Under the pieces are notes generated by a model that saw only the letters and a program-made list of their open reading frames with translations, made no database searches and had not been told where the DNA came from. This document shows positions 39,019-50,441 of a stretch of DNA of 64,000 nt, one piece after another. The number at the start of each line of letters is the position of its first letter. Position 1 is the stretch's first letter. Location of the stretch: the NCBI RefSeq assembly GCF_042453785.1, contig NC_091670.1:34731501-34795500 (forward strand), written 5' to 3'. Made by a program: the position numbers and the translations under genes. The DNA comes from Malus domestica (taxonomy: Eukaryota > Streptophyta > Magnoliopsida > Rosales > Rosaceae).

Positions 39019-40485
39019 TGATAGGATTTTTAACGTCTATGCAAATAGGGTCAAAATCACATGAAATACTTGCAAGAATACAAGGATATTGTAGTATAGA
39101 TGCTCATGCAAGGTCGTTTTCCTCAAGGACTATTTGGATAATTATGTAGAAACAACTCCTAATCAAAATACTTAGAATGAAAACTTGAGAAAATAGAGTT
39201 TGAGATTGGGTAAATAAAAAAAACGAATTTTAATTAAAAACTAATATAATCAAAGAAAAGATTTTTAAATACCAAGTTATAAAGGCACTAGGGTTCCACC
39301 ATCACCTAGCAATCCTATGAATTTCTACCAATTACTTACGATTTACACATGCTACTTCGAAGGTTAGGTTTTCCTAATATATGTTCTCCTCGTGATATTC
39401 AAGCAAGAACATATATCTAACATGCAATCCGTCTGTGATATTCAGATCGAATATGAACATGCAAGACTCATGAAATTTTATGAAAACCTTTTTAAGAACC
39501 ATGCAACCCCTAAGAACGTGATATTCGCTTTAGGTGGAATTACAATTATTAATCACAAGAAGCAATACTCAATCCTCCGGTGATATTCCGACCGAATTGC
39601 ATCCAATTACTTGTCTAAACATCCTAATGGTGGCCAATCATCAAGATAATTAGATAGTTTAAAACAGTGATCAATAATTCAAAGTGCGCATGCAATCAAT
39701 CGTAAGCAATTTAAATAAAAATTACATATTCATGCTAAGGCTCAAGGTTTCGCCCTAGCAAAAAGAATTAGTTATGCATATTCATAATTGAAATCATAGA
39801 AAATATTATTACAAATAAAAGGAATGAAAGCACCTTGAAGTAGAAAATCTCCAAGAACCCTAGCCAAGTTCTTTGTCTCTGAAGTTGAATAATAATAAGC
39901 GTCACCTCAAACTGTAGACGGCCCAAGCAATATATTTGCTCCGCCCCCACAAACCCTAAGACATAGGTTTTTTATTCCAACTAGGAAACTAAGAAAAATA
40001 ATAAAACATCTTAGAAAATAAAACCCTAATTAAACTAGGAGAATCTGCCAATTACTTGTCCAGCCACGTTTTAGCCTCAGATCTCCTCCAAATCCGGCCC
40101 AAGATAGGTTGTTTTAAAGATAAGGGCGTTCCGAACACATCTCCAGAAGGTCACGAAACCATCCGAGGTCATCTTGGGCTCCAAAAACGCACTTTAAGCC
40201 CAGAAACGTCATTTTCCAGCACCGCGCATCGCTCCTTTATTTTATCGCCAGCAAATAACCGCTTGATGGAAAAATCCCAAATTTTGATACGACCAAGCTA
40301 AGTGACTCACGAACGTCGTCCAACTGGAATTACTCCAAAATTCGTCCATTTGTCCATGTTTTGCTCCAGAGGAAGTCGAAAGTCCTATATTGAAAATACA
40401 ATTCAAAGTATCAAAATTCTTCCAAAATATTAACCAAAATATACCAAGAATAGGGTTAAATATATAATATAAAATTCACTTATCA
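39019..40485 (-). mobile_element. Solo-LTR-like block between the 306-bp repeats
   Basis: Begins TGATAGGATTT and ends CACTTATCA; the outermost bases, TGATA/TATCA, are inverted, as in LTRs. On the minus strand it starts TGATAAGTGAATTTTATA, a start I associate with plant Gypsy LTRs. No matching 5-bp duplication (GTATC at left, AAATA at right). 1467 bp with no coding frame of interest. Confidence 0.55.
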
Positions 40486-40491
40486 AAATAT

Positions 40492-40797
40492 TTGGAGAGA
40501 AGATATTTGCGCTTGGCAGCCTATCGAAATAGAACCCAAGTTCGAACACGGTAATGCTCATGCTACATTATTGCACACAATACCCAAAGAAGAATAATAA
40601 TTTGTTGATTACATTTGAGTTAGAGACGATGTTTTTGAGAGAAATTTTGGAATAATTAACAATTGGATGTGCTAATTGAATGATATACTAAAATGTAGAC
40701 GTATTACTTGTATACTACTGCAAAAAATTTCCATAGATACATAATAAGTTTGCTTACCAATCACAATTGTACCACTTGTACACAGCCATAGGGTATC
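40492..40797 (+). repeat. 306-bp direct repeat, copy 2
   Basis: Second copy of 38713-39018, followed by a short extra repeat of CATAGGGTATCCTACAG. Confidence 0.9.
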
Positions 40798-40829
40798 CTA
40801 CAGCCATAGGGTATCCTACAGCAACCTTA

Positions 40830-43000
40830 CCCCATCAGAACATAAAGTTGTCTTGCTCTATGTCACTTCTGAACAAGCCAGTGTTGAGATTCTCAGTATA
40901 GGGAAAGTTTCTGAACAGTTGATGACCCTTTTTCTTTTTTCCTTTTTTTTTTTTCAAAAAGTTGATGACCTTTAACATATCACAGGGTCAAAGCACCTAT
41001 GCTAATATTTGGAGGCTACTGCAGTTTACTATATTTATCTTATATATATATATATATATCGACCTTTCTATCACGTTCTGGATTGGTTGAGCTGTTCTGA
41101 AGAGCTAGATAGAGAAAGATGAATGGCGGATTAATTTTATTGACAATTAATCTGATAAATGGCCTCGTGACGAAATTATTGAGTTGGAACAGAGATGCTA
41201 ACATGGAGAGGCAATCAAAGGACTAAAATCCATTTTCAGTCTTACATCATGTTTTGATCTAAACTTCAACTTATCTAAAGACATGAATCTAAATTTTACA
41301 AAAAAGAAGAAGAAGAGGAGATGATACCTGCAGATGGCTGCTCCTGAAGGCTGAAAAAGCAAAATATCAGAGAAGTAAGCTAGGTTTTGTTGTAGTTTGT
41401 AACTTTGTATATATATACAATTATAAGAGTGCTGGTAGTCAATGCACCTAATCGTATGCTCTGATGTGTATAATTCAAGGCAATGTACGTAACGTATCTT
41501 AATGTTACCGTGGGCTACTGGGGCTACTGGTTTTCTTCATTATTTTATCATTATTATTTCTTAGGTTGGGATGACGAGAAAAATATCAACCAAAATTTAT
41601 TTTGTAAGTATACATGTATACATGCAATAGGAGAAAACGGGAATCCATGCGATGGATGCATGCAATGACTAATGTCTAATTAATGAGATATTTTGATTTA
41701 TACATAAGAAGAAGAATCTTTCATTTTTTCGAATCAAAATAGTTTTCCAGCACATACTTTGTTATGGACACAATATCAATTAGAACAACTTTGGAGACAA
41801 ACTATCAATTTGGAAGATTAAACATGCATTTCTTTTAACCTAAGAGCAGGTCAAGGCCCAAAACGCCTACACATAAATGGTTCAAATCCTAAAGACCGCA
41901 AGATCGAAAACCCTAATCAAGAACCCCGAAGTGACGTCTCTACGTCTCTCATCTCTTCATATTTTTATTCAAACCCCCTTGATATATTCTTTGTTACCCG
42001 CTCGGTTTGCAGTTGCTTTTTGACTTCATTTAGTTTTCTAGGATGTTTAGTTGTAATTTTATGGAAAACCTAGCTTAATTACAACTTTAGTAATGTTTGT
42101 TGACACCTATTACATGTGTTCACATGCTTTTTAAGGATGTGTTGTTGTTGGCCTTGTGGGATTAAACAGACATCAAAGTGAGTTTGGGAGTATAATTTGT
42201 AGCAAAAGGAGAATGGTCTTGTGGTTGTGGTCTAAAGGCAAAAACAAAAGCACCTTGTGTTTTGTGATGGATTTTTTTTGGAACAATTTGAAAGTAGGTT
42301 TGGGGGATAGGGATTACTCATTTTTTTAGTGTGTTATGTAGTACTTTGAACATTTTATCTGAAATGGGTAACAGATAAAAACCGATGCCTATGTATTGGT
42401 CACCAATTAATAAATCGATTTTAAACACACATTGTATCTGTTTGCTAAGCCAAATTTAGTATAATACTGCTCATCATCTGGAGAAACAAAAAGTGAAGAT
42501 TAAAGTGTACGTGCTCACATTTAGTTTTGAGCCATATAATTGACCACCGAAAACATAAGAAACTAAGCTAAAAATGAACGACGAAATGTAGATGTGAAAA
42601 CAATTCCAGTCAAAATTTCACATGCATGCATGCGCGTAGATGACAAATAATTAACATCAATTTGTTTAATATTTGAGTCTGCGGAAGTCCATGTGATTCT
42701 GTGAAGACTGAGAAAAATATCAATGATGAAGGGGACGTAAAACTCAGTTCCATTTTAGGCAAACGACATTCTTGATTCTTCTTTCCGTGTGTGGCTCTCA
42801 TCCGACGGTCACATTTTGAGCAATGAAGTTGGACCCCATAAAACTGACCTCCCTGCACATCAATATACAGAAGAACAATGATTATATTCTCATTGCAGAG
42901 TAGAAAAAATTTCGGGGGAGTAGGGTGGGGAGTGGGGGACCAATCAACAGCGTTTTATTGACACTTACTTTTCTTCCTAGAATCGTAAATAGGTAGTTTA
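40830..43000. other. Gene-free stretch
   Basis: A (TA)n is at 41042-41059. The minus-strand frame 42610-42858 has no recognisable relative. No transposon ends identified. Confidence 0.35.
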
Positions 43001-43004
43001 CGAC

Positions 43005-43165
43005 TTGGGGTAAATAATAACTCGGGTTATTTGACAGAAATGGTGATCTTTTGTGGTAAAAAAATCACGAGTTCGAGTCGTGCAAATGCGTACAATAAAC
43101 GTTCATCCTCCGACCCTCACAAAGTGGGGTGAGCTTTGTTGATTTGGAGTCTCACTTTTTTTATT
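43005..43165 (+). mobile_element. Au-like SINE, degraded
   Basis: A good pol III box B (GAGTTCGAGTCGTG, about 43070) is followed by GCGTACAATAAACG and CCGACCCTCACAAAGTGG, which match the conserved tail of the angiosperm Au SINE. Ends in a T-rich run near 43155. Box A is eroded. Confidence 0.65.
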
Positions 43166-43182
43166 TTATGTTATAACAAAGG

Positions 43183-43435
43183 CTGTAGCTAGAGTGACAT
43201 ATAATCAATGTAGCATTTTATCTAGTACGAATTCGAAGTTCGACGTCTTTATTTGCCCTCCTCAATATAGGATTTTGAACAATTTAATCTAGCAACTTTG
43301 ATATACAGGCCGACCGTAGCTAGGGTGACATATAATCAATGGAGCATTTTATCTAGTACGAAGTTCGTGGTCTCTATTTTACATCCTCAATATAGGATTT
43401 GAACCGTTTAAGCTAGCAACTTTAAATATAGTTTG
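43183..43435. repeat. Imperfect tandem duplication of about 130 bp
   Basis: Two units starting GGCTGTAGCTAGAGTGACAT and CCGTAGCTAGGGTGACAT share ATAATCAATG, GCATTTTATCTAGTACGAA and TCAATATAGGATTT. Confidence 0.8.
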
Positions 43436-43996
43436 AGTGTGACAGTCTCACAAATGTGCCATTACTAATTTATTTGTAATAAGTGGACGAAAAATAGTGA
43501 TACTTAATGAACCTATGATATAGTATTAATAAATAAAATACGTGTAATACAAGTAGATTCATAACATCACATCACAGTGTGCAATTTTTTGTCCTAACAC
43601 AACTTTATATATAATATCACCAACCATAATGCATGTAGTCATTTGTTTTTCCTTTCGTGTACGTATATTCTTTATTGTTTATTTTCTTTTCTTATCAAAA
43701 GTTGGTCGTTCATATTAGAATGCAATATTTTAAATTACTCTAACTTACAGAGAAAAAAAAATCAAATTCAAGTGCAAAGAAAGTGAAACATTGCCCTAAT
43801 TAACCAACTAATCTATCTCAGTTTCACATATACATAATAGACATATAGGTGTACGAAACAAAACAATTAGTATAAACTTCATATAGTTCATTAAAGTTGT
43901 GACTCACTTGTACGTGTGCCAAAACAAAGGTGACTGATGCTTCAAAGAGTCAATTGCAGATTAATGATACATTTGCTTAATAAGCAGAAATTTCAT

Positions 43997-44159
43997 TTAA
44001 AAAAAAACTATATTATCTACACTAATTAGAAGGAGGGGTGGGCTTAGTCTTACAATGTGTTAGCAATAATGTGATACAAACTCACTTTTGATGAGAATCA
44101 AATCTAAGATCTCTCACTCATAAGTGAAGAGGAATACCACTAAACCGTAGTACTAAGTG
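43997..44159 (-). mobile_element. Complete tRNA-derived SINE with a 13-bp target duplication
   Basis: On the minus strand it begins CACTTAGTACTACGG, with box A-like TTTAGTGGTATTC and box B-like AGATTTGATTCTC, and ends GTGTAGATAATATAG plus a T-rich tail. An exact 13-bp repeat, GCAGAAATTTCAT, lies at 43984-43996 and 44160-44172. Confidence 0.85.
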
Positions 44160-44172
44160 GCAGAAATTTCAT

Positions 44173-45600
44173 ATCATGCTTAATGACTAAGCCAAGAACA
44201 TTATTAACACTAATCTGTGATCCATCGAAAGACATCAATATGTGTCGAACTGTTGTGAGCCATCGGTCCAAAGTATTTGATTTTCATTTCATTTTCGAGG
44301 AAGCTTGGTTTGCTCACACAACATTAAAAAGCTTTCCAGATTTAGCAAAATCCAGAAAGCTGGGTTTGCAGACAAAAGGGCAGGGTGGTTAACAGTCGCT
44401 GCATGCAATAAGAAATCAACACTTTGTAGGTTTTCTCGCGAAATTACGTATATACCCCCATAATTCAAAGCTTACATCTGTACAGCATGCTTGAGTATTG
44501 CGAGATCTTCTTCGTTCTAATTAGGCATTGAGATTACAGACCATGGACCACTTTGCTCATCTGCAATTCCATGTGCTCCCAAACCTACAATTTTAATAAG
44601 CAAGCGTTAAAATTTACCAGTATACACAACTAGGTGCAATCGGGTACTTCTCTACGCCCTGTGATCTGTATTAAAATTGACCAGTGCAAATGATATGAAT
44701 ATTTATGAATATCAATTGTCATTAATTGTTAATCTTTAAGAAAAAAAAAATTTAACAGGCAATCAACAATGTATATAAAGATGAACAATTATATATAATT
44801 AGTGCAGAATTAACTCGGAAACAAAGCAGGGACGGAGCCAGAAATTTCTTCTAGTGGGGGTAATCGAAAACAACTAAGAAAACCTTATTATATTATGGTT
44901 ATACGCAATATGATATTAAAGATAGTTTCAAATGATGATGTATCACAATTCCAATGTTACAAAAATTTCAATATGGTAGTGGAAAGTGGCAAAGTGATGA
45001 GAAAAATATAAGTACATTATAGGCGGGAGATGGTTTTATCAGTTTGAATGACAGAACAAGAGCATTATTGCTCATATAATATTTGATATGGAGTATAAGT
45101 AGAATGAATGTATGTTGGATATTAGATACATATATTTTCTTCAAAGATAACTCGTGTATATTATATAATTATGGTCTGCAACTAAACAAACTAATTACTT
45201 GAGTGGGGGCATCTGCTCCTATTGAGCCTTCATTGGCTTCGTCCATGAAACAAAGATGTATATACATAAATGGAAATGCTTGAAACGATGAGTTCACTAA
45301 TCATGGTTAAATATACCATTGTAAATAAATCAACAAAGGTTGTGATTAATGTTTGGTGTGGTTGAAATGTTACCATGCTAATTAAGGAGGCATTTTGGAC
45401 ATATTGATTTGAATTTACATATGCTAAGGAGGCATTTTGGTAATATAGTTTGGAAAGATGGGCCAATTGACAAGCTAAGTTATCTAAATGTAGAGTCTCT
45501 GTATAAGTTCATCTTGCCAAACTTGAAACCCAACAAGGCAAAGAGAGAAAGCAGAGGTAAAGCAGCAATCCCTCTAAGTCTTTGGCTTCCAAAGTCCTCC
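44173..45600. other. Intergenic DNA upstream of the MADS-box gene
   Basis: No gene recognised. A GACGGAGCCAGAAATTTC motif at about 44831 and TTCGTCCATG near 45238 may be the two ends of an old hAT-like element (low certainty). The frame 44183-44392 has no known relative. Confidence 0.35.
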
Positions 45601-45606
45601 TTCTAC

Positions 45607-45610
<4 letters not shown>

Positions 45611-45651
<41 letters not shown>
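45611..45651. repeat. (CT)n microsatellite upstream of the MADS-box gene
   Basis: Pure CT run about 370 bp before the start codon, probably in the promoter or an untranslated exon. Confidence 0.95.
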
Positions 45652-45655
<4 letters not shown>

Positions 45656-46018
45656 ACATATGTCATCATTAGGGTTTTTAGAAAACTAGGTTCTTACTTC
45701 TGATCACAGTTCTTTTGTTTATTGTAGCACTCTTTCATTTAAGATTTTTATTGGGTACAACTCTCTCATCATTTATTTTCATCCAACAAAAACAAGAACC
45801 CTTTAGTACTTATAGCATACTAATAATTAAACAATTTTTTTTCCATATATAATCCACATATACATGCTTTTTTATGCTCAAATATGTATTTTTAAACTAT
45901 CTAATTGTTGGGTTTTTGGGTCTTGATCTAAATCAGGAATTTGAGCACTGGTAGAGTCAGAGTTCCATAAATTTCTTCTAGCTTTTCCTACAAATTAAAG
46001 AAGAAAAATTACGTAAAT

Positions 46019-48696
46019 ATGGGAAGGGGCAAGATAACAATTTCGAGGATAGAAAACAAAACCACAAGGCAAGTGACTTTTGCGAAACGGCGGGCAGGAC
46101 TGATCAAGAAGACTCATGAGCTTTCTGTGCTATGTGATGCCCAGATTGGCCTTTTCATTTTCTCAAGCACTGGCAAGATGTTTCAGTACTGCAGTGAGGC
46201 ATCAAGGTAATGAACTAGTCCTCCCACTTTTTCTATGTTTTATTTTCTTGCTTTCTTGGGGACTTTTTATGGGTTTGTTTTATTTTTTCTTTATTCGACG
46301 TGTTTCTTAGATGGGTTTTATTTACTGATCTGGTTGCATAATTTGTGTATATTTGTTCAGTTTGCAAATTAATGGTTACAGAAGTTTTTCTCTTTTCTTT
46401 TCACACAGAAGATCATATTTTGGTTTCAGGGTTTGCTTTGTTTCAAATCACAACTTCTCTCTCCTTTCTTTTTTCTTTTCACCGATCTATGTGTTTTACC
46501 GTTGTTGTTGCCATTTGGGGTTTTCGTTTTTTCTACACTGTTCTTGGGCATGATCTGATCTTAGTATCTCTCTCCCAATCTGTAACTTATTTATTTTTCC
46601 TTTAATTTATTTTTTCTCAGCACCGCAGGTTGATTTTTACACAGTGCTATGGTTTGGTTTTCAGTTTTGGCTCAATAGCCTCATCAAATTTAAATGATTT
46701 GACCAATTGAGTTCATCTACTTGCTATTTGCTCAGATCTGCATACCTAGGGTTTTCGAAACCCTATTAATTTCTGACTGTGGCACTCATGCTGTCCTATG
46801 TCAGCAAAAACAAAGAGTAAGAAAACAAATAATTGATAATTCACGGTCAACAAATATTTCTGCCACGGACTCTCAGTTGAATGTTGATGTCTACCTACTT
46901 CAATCTCTACCGTATCTTACTCTTTATTTTCACTTGATCATTTTCCCTTTTGAATTTTGGGTAAATCGCTTTTCAGATTTTTTTTTCGTTATGGCACTCA
47001 TAGCCAATATTGTTGCACGAAACGTTTTGGTGAATTATTTTTCCACATTTTTACTGAGTAAAATGTAAATTAATTATATGACATACATATGCCTGTCAGT
47101 TATAATGTTACATGTCTAATTAAGTTATATGCGATCCAACTTTAGAATCAAAATTCATTTTAATTAATATCATCATCTTCATGGTTTTGTTTGTATGTCT
47201 TATAGCGTGGATGAGCTTATTCAAAGGTACCAGGTTGCTAAAGGGATTCGAATACCGCAACACAATGACACGGTATATGCACCCGGTGATTATGTACTGA
47301 ATTTCAACTCAAAACCAATATGATTGTTCTAAGTGCTTATGTTATAAGAATTATTTGTGACACACCTTCTATTTGTTATAGGAATATATGAATGCTGAGT
47401 TGGGAAAAATGAGGAGAGAAACTCACCATCTGGAATTAAGTTTGCAACGCTACACGGGCGAGGATCTAAGTTGCATTCGATTTGAAGATCTGGTGGAGCT
47501 TGAACACCAACTGGAGGCGTCTGTTAACAAGGTTCGAGCTAGGAAGGTATTATTAATCTTCAATTGTCTCCTAATTATTACATCTTTTAGTTGATGTTGT
47601 ATATTTGCATTAACTATATTTCACTAGTGTTACAGGTTTAAATTTGGCACTGTATGATTTGTAACAAGGTCACATTAGAAGGTCCCTGATCGATGGCCAT
47701 TCATGAAAATTCTACTATGCTCTAGTATATTCAATAAACCAAGACTTTTAACTGTTAGATATTGATTAGTGAATTTTTTACCAATGATCTAATGGTTGAA
47801 ATCTCAGTGTATATGATACTCTGGAACATACTAAAAAATCACGTGTTTTAATTACCTAGCTAACCTTTTTTGTTCATGAATTTCTTGTTTTTCTTTTCCA
47901 ATGACTAATTGGAAATTGCCTTACAGTTTGAGGTCTTGCAACAGCAGATAGCCAATCTTCTTGCGACGGTAGGTTTTTAAACCCATGATTTCTAGCAATA
48001 TATTCACTTTTTTGGTTAATATGATCTAAAGTACTGATGGGTTGCATTATCATGAAACTTAGACCAAAAGACGGGAGGAAGAAAATGAGAAACTATTCCA
48101 TCTGGTGAGTATCTGCAGGGTTATATCTAATTTTGAAATTTCTGAAATGTTGCTTACAAATTAACATGCATGACAAAGTGTTGCTTACAAAAGTTTGATT
48201 AATTTAAATGTGTATATGGAAATTTAGATTAAGGCGCATCAGGCAGCAGCATTTGGTCATGATCTGCAGGCGCATAATGAGGCTCACGAGCAGTTGGAGA
48301 ATCTGGAGATGATACGGAAATCTGAGGAGCACCGACACGTGCTCGATCAATTCCCATTTACAGGTGAAGAACAACCAAGCAGTGTACTTCAGCTAGCTAC
48401 TTTGCAGCCTCAGCCTCAGTTCAACCTTTACCCTCACCAGCCTGCTCATCATCATCCCGGCCTTCTCGATTTCAACCTCAGCGGCCCCTCTATATACGGT
48501 ATACGTATATATACAGCAGTTATACATATTATATAGTTGATCATGATCACACAAAGTGTTTAATTAATTACACTGGTGATATATACAGCCTAATTTTTTA
48601 TTCTTTTTTTTTTTCCAGTTACATATTCGTACCACAGCTTACAACACTAATATAATTTTGTCTGAACCTTATTAGTTTTGTTGTTCTGCAGAGTGA
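46019..48696 (+). CDS. MIKC-type MADS-box transcription factor, B-sister class
   Basis: Complete gene with exons 46019-46206, 47206-47272, 47382-47546, 47927-47968, 48063-48104, 48228-48498 and 48692-48696, all with GT/AG borders. Total 780 nt, 259 residues. Residues 1-60 are a canonical MADS DNA-binding domain ([20 protein letters not shown]..., [20 protein letters not shown]). A short I region, a leucine-patterned K domain (about 88-170) and a Q/H/P-rich tail follow. The tail holds [10 protein letters not shown] and LLDFNLSG, as in B-sister proteins (TT16/ABS, GOA/AGL63 group), which act in ovule, seed-coat and fruit development. The sequence around RYTGEDLS and [10 protein letters not shown] supports this class. 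Whether it is closer to TT16 or to AGL63 cannot be settled by eye. The 165-bp third exon corresponds to two exons in the usual MIKC layout. No lesions. Confidence 0.93.
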
Positions 48697-49070
48697 CAAT
48701 TTATGAGAAGGGATAGCTAGCTTCTGGCATGCATGCATCAAGGTTAAAAGGGGTGTCTGAATCCTCTTCGTGCTGGAATATTACAAATATCTGAACTACT
48801 TTTTCAGGGTTTTTGGACTTATTTATAAATATGACTTATTAAGAATATTATATGATGTGGTTTTCTAGCAAAAGATGATGTAGTTTTCAGGCTTTTCTAG
48901 CAAAAGATGATGTGGTTTTTGTTAAGATATGTTTATATCATGAATATTGATGATGAGTGTCTGTGCGTAATCACTTATATTTTACAATAGACTCGCTTTC
49001 AGTGATCACTTATAGTTTACAATTAATTACCGACATTATGTACATTTTTTCTTCTTTAAAATTTTTAAAC

Positions 49071-49194
49071 TTTTTTTTTTTTTTTTGAACAATTGACCGA
49101 ATAATTTACATAAATCTACGGGAGGGGAATTCGAACAAGGACCTCGAGTGCAAAGACAAATGCTCTTAGCCAACTGAGCTACAAGCTACTTGCT
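49071..49194 (-). mobile_element. tRNA-derived SINE downstream of the MADS-box gene
   Basis: On the minus strand, TAGCTTGTAGCTCAGTTGGC (box A) and CTTGTTCGAATTCC (box B) are about 35 bp apart. The element ends in a 16-base A run (49071-49086 complement). The pol III boxes are better preserved here than in the other SINEs of the window, but there is no tRNA 3' half. Confidence 0.75.
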
Positions 49195-50432
49195 ATAAGT
49201 TAATGCTTTAGAAATTATTGAAGTTAGTAAAAATGTATTAGAAATATATAGAAGTAGAGCTGTTGTAGACAAATCAAGACCAAATTAACAAGATGCAATT
49301 TTTATGCATGTTTATCAGTTTGTAAGTAGAAGTAGGTAGTTAAAAATTAAAATTGACTATTCTCCAAAATGTTTTTGTATATGGCATTTCTTCTTTGTTT
49401 CCTATTTCAGATCGATGTGAGGGACATAAAACCAATGGATTGATGAGAGAAAGTCTGTTGGTAGTGTTTGTCTCTTGTTTCTAGGTTCGTTGATGCTGCT
49501 TGTGTGATTAGCCAACATTTTTCCTTCCCATTGCGAGACTGGTATTCGTAGTGCGACTCCTGCTTGTATTTCTCTTTGCTTCAATCTTGGATCACAAGCT
49601 TTCGTTTAAGACAAACTCTTCAATGTGACTGCAACATCACCACCCAATGCTACTAATTTATTTCCACACACATTATAAACAAGAGAATCATATTTAATGA
49701 TATTTTTTTTGTTTAGTTAAGAAGCACCCTTACTAATTATGGTACTAAAACTTTACTTATTTACACAAACTGATTCAAATGTATCAAAGACGTTTTAGCT
49801 AACAGTCACCATTAATCAAGATCCTCCATTGAACCTTTGATTACAAGACAAACGTTACCATTTATTTAACTATCACCCTTCATTTTAAAGCCTGAGGGTC
49901 CCTAAAATACCTCTATGAGTTTCTCCAATCTCCAGATAGATGAACTGCCATATCGAAACCACAGACTAATTTTTTTAAGGAAAACAAAAAAGAATAATCA
50001 ACACACAACATAGAAAAAAATGTTTTTTCTTTTTAGTTTTGCATACACATACCTAAATGAAAGGGACAAATTGCATATTTTTTTCATCCCGAGGGGGAAA
50101 TAATTAAAATATTGCAACGTGACAATGAGAATTGAATATTCATGTGTTTGTATAAATACTCTATTTTCTCCTAACAACACACATCAATAATTTTCCTCAA
50201 AAGAAAAAAAAGCATGCATCAATAACTCTTTTTTTAAATGAGATCAAGTGATGGCTTTGTCAAGGTAGTCCACTCTTTCGAGAACTGAGAAACTCACATA
50301 GGTATTTTAGTCTCTCCTAACCACCATTGTGTGATTCACTATAAATCGTGCCGTGTAGAACACATGCATCAATAATTCAATGATAAAAGAAATATATCTC
50401 ACATTTTTAATTATGTCACTATATGATTGAAC
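49195..50432. other. Gene-free stretch
   Basis: The minus frame 49402-49584 is unrecognised. No transposon ends identified. Confidence 0.35.
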
Positions 50433-50441
50433 ATAATTTAA

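Noticed and set aside
39014..40490. Normal 5-bp target duplication for the LTR-like block at 39019-40485
   Set aside because: The flanking bases GTATC and AAATA do not match, so a simple insertion could not be claimed.
42610..42858. Minus-strand 82-residue frame with a CSKCDRRMRA stretch
   Set aside because: A single Cys pair is not enough for a zinc-finger call, and no relative, exon border or neighbouring exon could be found.
46116..47068. Additional plus-strand frames inside the MADS gene
   Set aside because: They lie in intron 1 or an alternative frame of exon 1, and are F/S-rich low-complexity translations.
49071..49194. Possible tRNA gene
   Set aside because: Box A and box B are present, but there is no acceptor stem or 3' half and the unit ends in poly-A, so it is a SINE.
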